From Phymorhynchus buccinoides (lineage: Eukaryota; Mollusca; Gastropoda; Neogastropoda; Raphitomidae): a stretch of 64,000 nt of DNA. Below the pieces are notes generated by a model, which saw nothing but the letters and a program-made list of their open reading frames with translations, was not told the DNA's origin and ran no database searches. The stretch is taken from assembly GCA_017654935.2 (NCBI GenBank), contig CM065693.1, positions 59,185,644-59,249,643 on the forward strand. Reading direction: 5' to 3'. Below, piece after piece: positions 26,373-37,244 of this stretch. The stretch's first letter is position 1. Each line of letters opens with the position of its first letter. A program made the position numbers and the translations under genes.

Positions 26373-26630
26373 CCTTCCTTATTGACTTTAATTATGCAAA
26401 ACTAAACATTCATTCAACCGATCAGCCAATCAGTCAATCAACGTCTTAACCAATCTGCCACCTTCCTTCCTTATTGACTTTAATTATGCAAAGCTAAACA
26501 TTCATTCAACCGATCAGTCAATCAGTCAATCAACGTCTTAACCACTCTGCCACCTTCCTTCCTTATTGACTTTAATTATGCAAAGCTAAACATTCATTCA
26601 ACCGATCAGTCAATCGATCAATCAGTCAAT
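26348..26630. repeat. 92-bp tandem repeat, three copies
   Basis: Three units of 92 bp start at 26348, 26440 and 26532. Each begins aacgtcttaacca and passes through gccaccttccttccttattg and ccgatcagycaatcagtcaa. Each unit contains the A-box-like tRNA start of the neighbouring element, so the SINE-like 5' end was copied into the repeat. Confidence 0.85.
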
Positions 26631-26994
26631 TCTATTCTTCTCTTCAGGACCCAAGATCACTGAGTTGACCATTCTGTTGGTTTTTTGTGTTTTGTGTGTG
26701 TGTGTGTGTGTGTGTGTTTTTGGGAGACCTGAAAGTGGGATTCTGTGGGAGGGCATGACAGCGTGGACGTGTAAAGCCAGAGTGGTCAACATGCATACCA
26801 TGGGCCCTGAAGAGAAGAAGAATAAGAATAAGAATAAGAATAAGAATAAGAATTAAGAACGGGAGAGGTTAGATATGGTTAGATTTCAAGGAGCTCAGCG
26901 GGTTTAGGCTAAAGCATGACACCGCGCATCAACACTGGAGACAGGAAAGTTTAGGACATGGGAGTATGAGATCCTCAATCAAACATTTACTTTC

Positions 26995-27068
<74 letters not shown>

Positions 27069-27086
27069 TCTGTTGTTTGTTGCTAG
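26631..27086. other. Intron D-E 3' part with short microsatellites
   Basis: Contains a (GT)n run at about 26694-26718, (AATAAG)n at about 26818-26853, and a (TC)n run of about 55 bp at 27001-27056. A cgcgcgcgcgc stretch follows the (TC)n run. The tract leads to the exon E acceptor ttgctag. The (TC)n run sits where a polypyrimidine tract would be, about 30 bp upstream of the acceptor. Confidence 0.8.
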
Positions 27087-27338
27087 TCCCGACCTGACCT
27101 GGCGCGACGTTCAACACTTGATAGTGATCACGTCCAAAGCGAACCAGCTGAAGCCCAAGAAGACTCTCTTCTGCAAGAACTGTGCCGGTTTCCCCGTCAG
27201 CCTTGCCTTTGGCTTCGGCCTGATGGACGCCATGGACATGGTGACTCGGGCTCTCAACTGGACACTAGTGCCAGAGCTGAAGGTCTGCAACGTCTCTGCC
27301 AACCAGGCTGACCCTGCCTCCATGAGCGAGAGAGAGAG
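27087..27338 (+). CDS. Proprotein convertase exon E (end of catalytic domain)
   Basis: The exon follows ttgctag and ends before gtcagt. Its first base completes the Asn codon of exon D (ALALEAN), and it ends with two bases of a Ser codon. It encodes PDLTWRDVQHLIVITSKANQ, then FGFGLMDAMDMV, ALNWTLVPELKVCNVSA and ASMSERERS. It covers the last catalytic-domain helices and the link to the P domain. LTWRD.QHL and GFGL.DA are family hallmarks. The last codons are a GA microsatellite inside coding sequence, running straight into the donor (GAGAG-GTCAGT). This same boundary is repeated in the following array. Confidence 0.95.
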
Positions 27339-30300
27339 GTCAGTGGGTTGATTGTTGTGGCAGAGAGAGGTCAGTGGGTTGATTGTTGTGGCATGGTAGT
27401 GTTAGAGAGAGAGATGTGAGTGGGTTGATTGTTGTGGCACGGTAGTGTTAGAGAGAGAGAGGTCAGTGGGTTGATTGTTGTGGCACGGTAGTGTTAGAGA
27501 GAGAGAGAGGTCAGTTGGTTGATTGTTGTGGCAGAGAGAGGTCAGTGGGCTGATTGTTGTGGCATGGTAGTGTTAGAGAGAGAGAGGTCAGTTGGTTGAT
27601 TGTTGTGGCAGAGAGAGGTCAGTGGGTTGATTGTTGTGGCATGGTAGTGTTAGAGAGAGAGAGGTCAGTTGGTTGATTGTTGTGGCAGAGAGAGGTCAGT
27701 GGGTTGATTGTTGTGGCAGAGAGAGGTCAGTGGGTTGATTGTTGTGGCATGGTAGTGTTAGAGAGAGAGAGGTCAGTTGGTTGATTGTTGTGGGTTTGGG
27801 GCAGTGTTAGAGAGAGAAGTCAGTTGGTTGATTGTTGTGGGTTTGGGGCAGTGTTAGAGAGAAGTTAGTTCGTTGATTGTTGTGGGTTTGGGGCAGTGTT
27901 AGAGAGAAGTCAGTTCGTTGATTGTTGTGGGTTTGGGGCAGTGTTAGAGAGAAGTCAGTTGGTTGATTGTTGGGTTTGGGGCAGGTTTAGAGAGGCAGTT
28001 GGTTGATTGTTGTGTTGAGAGCAGTGTTAGAGAGAGAAGTCAGTTGGTTGATTGTTGTGGGTTTGGGGCAGTGTTAGAGAGAAGTCAGTTGGTTGATTGT
28101 TGTGGGTTTGGGGCAGTGTTAGAGAGAAGTCAGTTGGTTGATTGTTGTGGGTTTGGGGCAGTGTTAGAGAGAAGTCAGTTGGGTTGATTGTTGTGGATTG
28201 TTTGGGGCAGTGTTAGAGAGAAGTCAGTTGGTTGATTGTTGTGGGTTTGGGGCAGTGTTAGAGAGAAGTCAGTTGGTTGATTGTTGTGGGTTTGGGGCAG
28301 TGTTAGAGAGTTTGGGGCAGTGTTAGAGAGAAGTCAGTTGGTTGATTGTTGTGGGTTTGGGGCAGTGTTAGAGAGAAGTCAGTTGGTTGATTGTTGTGGG
28401 TTTGGGGCAGTGTTAGAGAGAAGTCAGTTGGTTGATTGTTGTGGGTTTGGGGCAGTGTTAGAGAGAGAAGTCAGTTGGTTGATTGTTGTGGGTTTGGGGC
28501 AGTGTTAGAGAGAAGTCAGTTGGTTGATTGTTGTGGGTTTGGGGCAGTGTTAGAGAGAGAAGTCAGTTGGTTGATTGTTGTGGGTTTGGGGCAGTGTTAG
28601 AGAGAGAAGTCAGTTGGTTGATTGTTGTGGGTTTGGGGCAGTGTTAGAGAGAGAAGTCAGTTGGTTGATTGTGGGTTTGTGGGTTTGGGGCAGTGTTAGA
28701 GAGAAGTCAGTTGGTTGATTGTTGTGGGTTTGGGGCAGTGTTAGAGAGAAGTCAGTTGGTTGATTGTTGTGGGTTTGGGGCAGTGTTAGAGAGAAGTCAG
28801 TTGGTTGATTGTTGTGGGTTTGGGGCAGTGTTAGAGAGAGAAGTCAGTTGGTTGATTGTTGTGGGTTTGGGGCAGTGTTAGAGAGAGAAGTCAGTTGGTT
28901 GATTGTTGTGGGTTTGGGGCAGTGTTAGAGAGAAGTCAGTTGGTTGATTGTTGTGGGTTTGGGGCAGTGTTAGAGAGAAGTCAGTTGGTTGATTGTTGTG
29001 GGTTTGGGGCAGTGTTAGAGAGAGAAGTCAGTTGGTTGATTGTTGTGGGTTTGGGGCAGTGTTAGAGAGAAGTCAGTTGGTTGATTGTTGTGGGTTTGGG
29101 GCAGTGTTAGAGAGAGAAGTTCAGTTGGTTGATTGTTGTGGGTTTGGGGCAGTGTTAGAGAGAAGTTAGTTGGTTGATTGTTGTGGGTTTGGGGCAGTGT
29201 TAGAGAGAGAAGTCAGTTGGTTGATTGTTGTGGGTTTGGGGCAGTGTTAGAGAGAAAGTCAGTTGGTTGATTGTTGTGGGTTTGGGGCAGTGTTAGAGAG
29301 AAGTCAGTTGGTTGATTGTTGTGGGTTTGGGGCAGTGTTAGAGAGAAGTTCAGTTGGTTGATTGTTGTGGGTTTGGGGCAGTGTTAGAGAGAGAAGTCAG
29401 TTGGTTGATTGTTGTGGGTTTGGGGCAGTGTTAGAGAGAAGTCAGTTGGTTGATTGTTGTGGGTTTGGGGCAGTGTTAGAGAGAAGTTCAGTTGGTTTTG
29501 ATTGTTGTGGGTTTGGGGCAGTGTTAGAGAGAGAAGTCAGTTGGTTGATTGTTGTGGGTTTGGGGCAGTGTTGGGGCATTGTTGTGTTGGGGCAGTGAGA
29601 GAGAAGTCAGTTGGTTGATTGTTGTGGGTTTGGGGCAGTGTTAGAGAGAAGTCAGTTGGTTGATTGTTGTGGGTTTGGGGCAGTGTTAGAGAGAAGTCAG
29701 TTGGTTGATTGTTGTGGGTTTGGGGCAGTGTTAGAGAGAAGTCAGTTGGTTGATTGTTGTGGGTTTGGGGCAGTGTTAGAGAGAAGTCAGTTGGTTGAGT
29801 TTGGGGCAGTGTTAGAGAGAAGTTGATTGTTGTGGGTTTGGGGCAGTGTTAGAGAGAAGTCAGTTGGTTGATTGTTGTGGGTTTGGGGCAGTGTTAGAGA
29901 GAGAAGTCAGTTGGTTGATTGTTGTGGGTTTGGGGCAGTGTTAGAGAGAAGTCAGTTGGTTGATTGTTGTGGGTTTGGGGCAGTGTTAGAGAGAAGTCAG
30001 TTGGTTGATTGTTGTGGGTTTGGGGCAGTGTTAGAGAGAAGTCAGTTGGTTGATTGTTGTGGGTTTGGGGCAGTGTTAGAGAGAAGTCAGTTGGTTGATT
30101 GTTGTGGGTTTGGGGCAGTGTTAGAGAGAAGTCAGTTGGTTGATTGTTGTGGGTTTGGGGCAGTGTTAGAGAGAAGTCAGTTGGTTGATTGTTGTGGGTT
30201 TGGGGCAGTGTTAGAGAGAAGTCAGTTGGTTGATTGTTGTGGGTTTGGGGCAGTGTTAGAGAGAAGTCAGTTGGTTGATTGTTGTGGGTTTGGGGCAGTG

Positions 30301-33300
30301 TTAGAGAGAAGTCAGTTAGTTGATTGTTGTGGGTTTGGGGCAGTGTTAGAGAGAGAAGTCAGTTCGTTGATTGTTGTGGGTTTGGGGCAGTGTTAGAGAG
30401 AAGTCAGTTGGTTGATTGTTGTGGGTTTGGGGCAGTGTTAGAGAGAAGTCAGTTGGTTGATTGTTGTGGGTTTGGGGCAGTGTTAGAGAGAAGTCAGTTG
30501 GTTGATTGTTGTGGGTTTGGGGCAGTGTTAGAGAGAAGTCAGTTGGTTGATTGTTGTGGGTTTGGGGCAGTGTTAGAGAGAGAAGTCAGTTGGTTGATTG
30601 TTGTGGGTTTGGGGCAGTGTTAGAGAGAAGTCAGTTGGTTGATTGTTGTGGGTTTGGGGCAGTGTTAGAGAGAGAAGTTCAGTTGGTTGATTGTTGTGGG
30701 TTTGGGGCAGTGTTAGAGAGAAGTCAGTTGGTTGATTGTTGTGGGTTTGGGGCAGTGTTAGAGAGAAGTCAGAAGTTGAGTTGGTTTGGGGATTGTTGTG
30801 GGTTTGGGGCAGTGTTAGAGAGAAGTCAGTTGGTTGATTGTTGTGGGTTTGGGGCAGTGTTAGAGAGAAGTCAGTTGGTTGATTGTTGTGGGTTTGGGGC
30901 AGTGTTAGAGAGAGAAGTCAGTTGGTTGATTGTTGTGGGTTTGGGGCAGTGTTAGAGAGAAGTCAGTTGGTTGATTGTTGTGGGTTTGGGGCAGTGTTAG
31001 AGAGAAGTCAGTTGGTTGATTGTTGTGGGTTTGGGGCAGTGTTAGAGAGAAGTCAGTTGGTTGATTGTTGTGGGTTTGGGGCAGTGTTAGAGAGAAGTCA
31101 GTTGGTTGATTGTTGTGGGTTTGGGGCAGTGTTAGAGAGAAGTTCAGTTGGTTGATTGTTGTGGGTTTGGGGCAGTGTTAGAGAGAAGTCAGTTGGTTGA
31201 TTGTTGTGGGTTTGGGGCAGTGTTAGAGAGAAGTCAGTTGGTTGATTGTTGTGGGTTTGGGGCAGTGTTAGAGAGAGAAGTCAGTTGGTTGATTGTTGTG
31301 GGTTTGGGGCAGTGTTAGAGAGAAGTCAGTTGGTTGATTGTGTGTGGGTTTAGAGAGGCAGTTGTTAGCAGAGAGAGAAGTCAGTTGGTTGATTGTTGTG
31401 GGTTTGGGGCAGTGTTAGAGAGAAGTCAGTTGGTTGATTGTTGTGGGTTTGGGGCAGTGTTAGAGAGAAGTCAGTTGGTTGATTGTTGTGGGTTTGGGGC
31501 AGTGTTAGAGAGAAGTCAGTTGGTTGATTGTTGTGGGTTTGGGGCAGTGTTAGAGAGAAGTCAGTTGGTTGATTGTTGTGGGTTTGGGGCAGTGTTAGAG
31601 AGAAGTCAGTTGGTTGATTGTTGTGGGTTTGGGGCAGTGTTAGAGAGAGAAGTCAGTTGGTTGATTGTTGTGGGTTTGGGGCAGTGTTAGAGAGAAGTCA
31701 GTTGGTTGATTGTTGTGGGTTTGGGGCAGTGTTGAGTTGTTGATTGTTGTGGGTTTGGGGCAGTGTTAGAGAGAAGTCAGTTGGTTGATTGTTGTGGGTT
31801 TGGGGCAGTGTTAGAGAGAAGTCAGTTGGTTGATTGTTGTGGGTTTGGGGCAGTGTTAGAGAGAAGTCAGTTGGTTGATTGTTGTGGGTTTGGGGCAGTG
31901 TTAGAGAGAAGTCAGTTGGTTGATTGTTGTGGGTTTGGGGCAGTGTTAGAGAGAAGTCAGTTGGTTGATTGTTGTGGGTTTGGGGCAGTGTTAGAGAGAA
32001 GTCAGTTGGTTGATTGTTGTGGGTTTGGGGCAGTGTTAGAGAGAAGTCAGTTGGTTGATTGTTGTGGGTTTGGGGCAGTGTTAGAGAGAGAAGTCAGTTG
32101 GTTGATTGTTGTGGGTTTGGGGCAGTGTTAGAGAGAGAAGTCAGTTGGTTGATTGTTGTGGGTTTGGGGCAGTGTTAGAGAGAAGTCAGTTGGTTGATTG
32201 TTGTGGGTTTGGGGCAGTGTTAGAGAGAGAAGTCAGTTGGTTGATTGTTGTGGGTTTGGGGCAGTGTTAGAGAGAAGTCAGTTGGTTTGATTGTTGTGGG
32301 TTTGGGGCAGTGTTAGAGAGAAGTCAGTTGGTTGATTGTTGTGGGTTTGGGGCAGTGTTAGAGAGAAGTCAGTTGGTTGATTGTTGTGGGTTTGGGGCAG
32401 TGTTAGAGAGAAGTCAGTTGGTTGATTGTTGTGGGTTTGGGGCAGTGTTAGAGAGAAGTCAGTTGGTTGATTGTTGTGGGTTTGGGGCAGTGTTAGAGAG
32501 AAGTCAGTTGGTTGATTGTTGTGGGTTTGGGGCAGTGTTAGAGAGAAGTCAGTTGGTTGATTGTTGTGGGTTTGGGGCAGTGTTAGAGAGTCAGTTGGTT
32601 GATTGTTGTGGGTTTGGGGCAGTGTTAGAGAGAAGTCAGTTGGTTGATTGTTGTGGGTTTGGGGCAGTGTTAGAGAGAAGTCAGTTGGTTGATTGTTGTG
32701 GGTTTGGGGCAGTGTTAGAGAGAAGTCAGTTGGTTGATTGTTGTGGGTTTGGGGCAGTGTTAGAGAGAAGTCAGTTGGTTGATTGTTGTGGGTTTGGGGC
32801 AGTGTTAGAGAGAAGTCAGTTGGTTGATTGTTGTGGGTTTGGGGCAGTGTTAGAGAGAAGTCAGTTGGTTGATTGTTGTGGGTTTGGGGCAGTGTTAGAG
32901 AGAGAAGTCAGTTCGTTGATTGTTGTGGGTTTGGGGCAGTGTTAGAGAGAAGTCAGTTGGTTGATTGTTGTGGGTTTGGGGCAGTGTTAGAGAGAAGTTC
33001 AGTTGGTTGATTGTTGTGGGTTTGGGGCAGTGTTAGAGAGAAGTCAGTTGGTTGATTGTTGTGGGTTTGGGGCAGTGTTAGAGAGAAGTCAGTTGGTTGA
33101 TTGTTGTGGGTTTGGGGCAGTGTTAGAGAGAAGTCAGTTGGGGCAGTGTTGATTGTTGTGGGTTTGGGGCAGTGTTAGAGAGAGAAGTCAGTTGGTTGAT
33201 TGTTGTGGGTTTGGGGCAGTGTTAGAGAGAAGTCAGTTGGTTGATTGTTGTGGGTTTGGGGCAGTGTTAGAGAGAAGTCAGTTGGTTGATTGTTGTGGGT

Positions 33301-35341
33301 TTGGGGCAGTGTTAGAGAGAAGTCAGTTGGTTGATTGTTGTGGGTTTGGGGCAGTGTTAGAGAGAAGTCAGTTGGTTGATTGTTGTGGGTTTGGGGCAGT
33401 GTTAGAGAGAAGTCAGTTGGTTGATTGTTGTGGGTTTGGGGCAGTGTTAGAGAGAAGTCAGTTGGTTGATTGTTGTGGGTTTGGGGCAGTGTTAGAGAGA
33501 AGTCAGTTGGTTGATTGTTGTGGGTTTGGGGCAGTGTTAGAGAGAAGTCAGTTGGTTGATTGTTGTGGGTTTGGGGCAGTGTTAGAGAGAAGTCAGTTGG
33601 TTGATTGTTGTGGGTTTGGGGCAGTGTTAGAGAGAAGTCAGTTGGTTGATTGTTGTGGGTTTGGGGCAGTGTTAGAGAGAAGTCAGTTGGTTGATTGTTG
33701 TGGGTTTGGGGCAGTGTTAGAGAGAAGTCAGTTGGTTGATTGTTGTGGGTTTGGGGCAGTGTTAGAGAGAGAAGTCAGTTGGTTGATTGTTGTGTTTGGG
33801 GCAGTGTTAGAGAGGTCAGTTGGTTGATTGTTGTGGGTTTGGGGCAGTGTTAGAGAGAGAAGTCAGTTGGTTGATTGTTGTGTTTGGGGCAGAGAGAAGT
33901 CAGTTGGTTGATTGTTGTGGGTTTGGGGCAGTGTTAGAGAGAAGTCAGTTGGTTGATTGTTGTGGGTTTGGGGCAGTGTTAGAGAGAAGTCAGTTGGTTG
34001 ATTGTTGTGGGTTTGGGGCAGTGTTAGAGAGAAGTCAGTTGGTTGATTGTTGTGGGTTTGGGGCAGTGTTAGAGAGAAGTCAGTTGGTTGATTGTTGTGG
34101 GTTTGGGGCAGTGTTAGAGAGAAGTCAGTTGGTTGATTGTTGTGGGTTTGGGGCAGTGTTAGAGAGAAGTCAGTTGGTTGATTGTTGTGGGTTTGGGGCA
34201 GTGTTAGAGAGAAGTCAGTTGGTTGATTGTTGTGGGTTTGGGGCAGTGTTAGAGAGAGAAGTCAGTTGGTTGATTGTTGTGGGTTTGGGGCAGTGTTAGA
34301 GAGAAGTCAGTTGGTTGATTGTTGTGGGTTTGGGGCAGTGTTAGAGAGAGAAGTCAGTTGGTTGATTGTTGTGGGTTTGGGGCAGTGTTAGAGAGAAGTC
34401 AGTTGGTTGATTGTTGTGGGTTTGGGGCAGTGTTAGAGAGAGAAGTCAGTTGGTTGATTGTTGTGGGTTTGGGGCAGTGTTAGAGAGAAGTCAGTTGGTT
34501 GATTGTTGTGGGTTTGGGGCAGTGTTAGAGAGAAGAGTTGATTGTTGTGGGTTTCAGTGTTTGGTTGATTGTTGTGGGTTTGGGGCAGTGTTAGAGAGAG
34601 AAGTCAGTTGGTTGATTGTTGTGGGTTTGGGGCAGTGTTAGAGAGAGAAGTCAGTTGGTTGATTGTTGTGGGTTTGGGGCAGTGTTAGAGAGAAGTCAGT
34701 TGGTTGATTGTTGTGGGTTTGGGGCAGTGTTAGAGAGAAGTCAGTTGGTTGATTGTTGTGGGTTTGGGGCAGTGTTAGAGAGAGAAGTTTCAGTTGGTTG
34801 ATTGTTGTGGGTTTGGGGCAGTGTTAGAGAGAAGTCAGTTGGTTGATTGTTGTGGGTTTGGGGCAGTGTTAGAGAGAAGTCAGTTGGTTGATTGTTGTGG
34901 GTTTGGGGCAGTGTTAGAGAGAAGTCAGTTGGTTGATTGTTGTGGGTTTGGGGCAGTGGGGCAGTGTTAGAGAGAGAAGTCAGTTGGTTGATTGTTGTGG
35001 GTTTGGGGCAGTGTTAGAGAGAAGTCAGTTGGTTGATTGTTGTGGGTTTGGGGCAGTGTTAGAGAGAAGTCAGTTGGTTGATTGTTGTGGGTTTGGGGCA
35101 GTGTTAGAGAGAAGTCAGTTGGTTGATTGTTGTGGGTTTGGGGCAGTGTTAGAGAGAGAAGTCAGTTGGTTTGATTGTTGTGGGTTTGGGGCAGTGTTAG
35201 AGAGAGTTGATTGTTGTGGGTTTGGGGCAGTGTTAGAGAGAGAAGTGATTGATTGTTGTGGCAGTGTTTTGGTTGATTGCAGTTTGTTAGAGAGAGAAGT
35301 CAGTTGGTTGATTGTTGTGGGTTTGGGGCAGTGTTAGAGAG
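27331..35341 (+). repeat. 45-bp minisatellite seeded by exon E 5' splice site, about 170 copies
   Basis: The first units (27331-27775) repeat the exon end plus donor exactly: agagagaggtcagtggg, then ttgattgttgtgg. They are interleaved with longer units containing catggtagtgtta. From about 27776 a uniform 45-bp unit takes over, with core gaagtcagttggttgattg and ttgtgggtttggggcagtgttagaga, in 45- and 47-bp forms. Each unit keeps a GAGAA-GTCAGT donor-like site and a GGGGCAG acceptor-like site. Local rearrangements occur near 28300, 29560, 31350, 33130, 34540 and 35200. The 15-residue open frame is an artefact of 45 being divisible by three. Confidence 0.95.
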
Positions 35342-35388
35342 CTGTTGACTGTGACGCTGGACTAAGGCATCTGTTTTCTGTTGTACAG

Positions 35389-35549
35389 CGTTGAGGCGAG
35401 GCACGTGGAGAGCGGCCATCACGTGACTGTGACGCTGAACACTGATGGGTGTGGGGGCGAGGTCATCTACCTCGAACATGTGCAGTTCTTTCTGTCCATG
35501 AACTACAGCTGTCGCGGAGCCATTGATGCCTATGTCATCTCCCCGTGCG
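35389..35549 (+). CDS. Proprotein convertase exon F (P-domain start)
   Basis: The exon follows ctgttgtacag and ends before gtcagt. Its first base completes the Ser codon left open by exon E, and one base (G) starts the next codon (phase 1). It encodes VEARHVESGHHVTVTLNTDG, then CGGEVIYLEHVQFFLSMNY, SCRGAIDAYVISPC. YLEHVQ and the beta-strand pattern ending in ISP match the first part of the P domain, which stabilises the catalytic domain. The usual RRGDL is replaced by SCRGAI. The next exon should supply the G.xS.LL motif and is not present in the window as a clean exon. Confidence 0.93.
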
Positions 35550-35682
35550 GTCAGTTAATAATCATCATCATCATCATCAGAGCCAGATCCAGGGTGTCAT
35601 TGTTGTGGGGGGGGGGGGTGGGGGGCTACCCCACACCTGTCCTCCCACCCAAAAAAAGAAGAGAAAATGAAAAAAAAGAAAC
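35550..35682. other. Start of intron after exon F
   Basis: Contains (ATC)n at about 35560-35578, a G-rich ccagatccaggg..ggggggg stretch and A-rich aaaaaaagaagag. It has no coding content. The same block follows exon F in the second copy at 58780-58904. Confidence 0.8.
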
Positions 35683-37185
35683 ACAGAGTCCTACTTACTG
35701 GTTTGTTGTTCTAATGTTCCAGGGAGTCCTGGCACATAGTCCTACTTACTGGTTTGTTGTTCTAATGTTCCAGGGAGTCTGGGCACAGAGTCCTACTTAC
35801 TGGTTTTTGTTATAATGTTCCAGGGAGTCCTGGCACATAGTCCTACAGTTAGTTGATTGTTGTGGGTTTGGGGCAGTTACTGGTTTTGTTATAATGTTCC
35901 AGGGAGTCTGGGCACAGAGTCCTACTTACTGGTTTGTTGTTCTAATGTTCCAGTGTTGATGTTCTTAATCTTAAGTTCATCGTGACGTGGCCTATCCGAT
36001 ATTCATAAATTGGTATAATGTAGAACGACTGTTCCAGGGAGTCTGGGCACAGCAAGTCCTACTTAAACTGCATTTTAGGCTATTTGTTAACCTTTAATGT
36101 TCCAGGGAGTCCTGGCACATAGTCCTACTTACTAAGGCATCTGTTTTTGTTGTAATGTTGAGGCGAGGCACGTGGAGAGCGGGGCACGTGACTGTGACGC
36201 TGGACTAACATGGTTTTCTGTTGTACAGCGTTCCAGGGAGCCATCCTGGCACATAGTCCTACTTACTGCAGTTCTTTTGTTCATAACTACAGTTCCAGGG
36301 ATGTCATCTGTGCGGTCAGTTAATAATCATCATCTCATCATCAGAGCCAGATCCAGGGGTGGGGGTGTGGGGGGGGTGGGTTGTACCCTAACCTCCCTCC
36401 CACCCAAAAAAGAAGAGTCCTGAAAAAAAAGAAACACAGAGTCCTACTTACTGGTTTGTTGTTCTAAGGTTCCAGGGAGTCCTGGCACATAGTCCTACTT
36501 ACTGGTTTGTTGTTCTAATGTTCCAGGGAGTCCTGGCACATAGTCCTACTTACTGGTTTGTTGTTCTAATGTTCCAGGGAGTCCTGGCACATAGTCCTAC
36601 TTACTGGTTTGTTATAATGTTCCAGGGAGTCCTGGCACAGAGTCCTACTTACTGGTTTGTTGTTCTAATGTTCCAGGGAGTCTGGGCACAGAGTCCTACT
36701 TACTGGTTTGTTGTTCTAATGTTCCAGGGAGTCCTGGCACATAGTCCTACTTACTGGTTTGTTGTTCTAATGTTCCAGGGAGTCCTGGCACAGAGTCCTA
36801 CTTACTGGTTTGTTATAATGTTCCAGGGAGTCCTGGCACATAGTCCTACTTACTGGTTTGTTGTTCTAAGGTTCCAGGGAGTCTGGGCACAGAGTCCTAC
36901 TTACTGGTTTGTTATAATGTTCCAGGGAGTCCTGGCACAGATTCCTACTTACTGATTTGTTGTTCTAAGGTTCCAGGGAGTCTGGGCACATAGTCCTACT
37001 TACTGGTTTGTTGTTCTAATGTTCCAGGGAGTCCTGGCACATAGTCCTACTTACTGATTTGTTATAATGTTCCAGGGAGTCTGGGCACAGTCATACTTAC
37101 TGATTTGTTCTAATGTTCCAGGGAGTCCTGGCACAGATTCCTACTAACTGATTTGTTGTTCTAAGGTTCCAGGGAGTCTGGGCAC
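35683..37185 (+). repeat. 51-bp minisatellite with acceptor-like motif
   Basis: Unit core tgttccagggagtcctgg, preceded by tttgttgttctaa and followed by cacatagtcctacttactgg. Common variants are ctggg/cctgg, acagag/acatag, and a shorter gttataatg form. Each unit has ttctaat and ccag, like a branch site and 3' splice site, followed by about 29 bp reading GSPGTESYLL in the phase left by exon F, then ctggtttg. The P domain has SP.GT.S.LL at this point, so the unit may copy the start of the next exon. The array is disturbed at about 35830-36340. Confidence 0.85.
35830..36340 (+). other. Scrambled mosaic within the 51-bp array
   Basis: Pieces of the 51-bp array alternate with pieces from elsewhere. 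They include one 45-bp intron E-F unit (35845-35876), a stretch at about 35946-36032 equal to 58290-58374 in the second copy, gcattttaggctatttg at about 36070, a damaged exon F start at about 36160-36235, and a shortened exon F end with donor at about 36300-36330. The order follows that of 58290-58810 in the second copy. This looks like two alignments merged into one consensus. Confidence 0.75.
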
Positions 37186-37244
37186 TTTATTTGGTTAAAA
37201 AAACCTTCAGCCCCCAGACCCCCGCCCTTGTTTGTAACAGCCCC

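Noticed and set aside
27776..35341. Repeated open frames reading QLVDCCGFGAVLERS
   Set aside because: They come from the 45-bp intronic unit. Two-base insertions (47-bp units) break them constantly, and they lie between two clean exons of the convertase.
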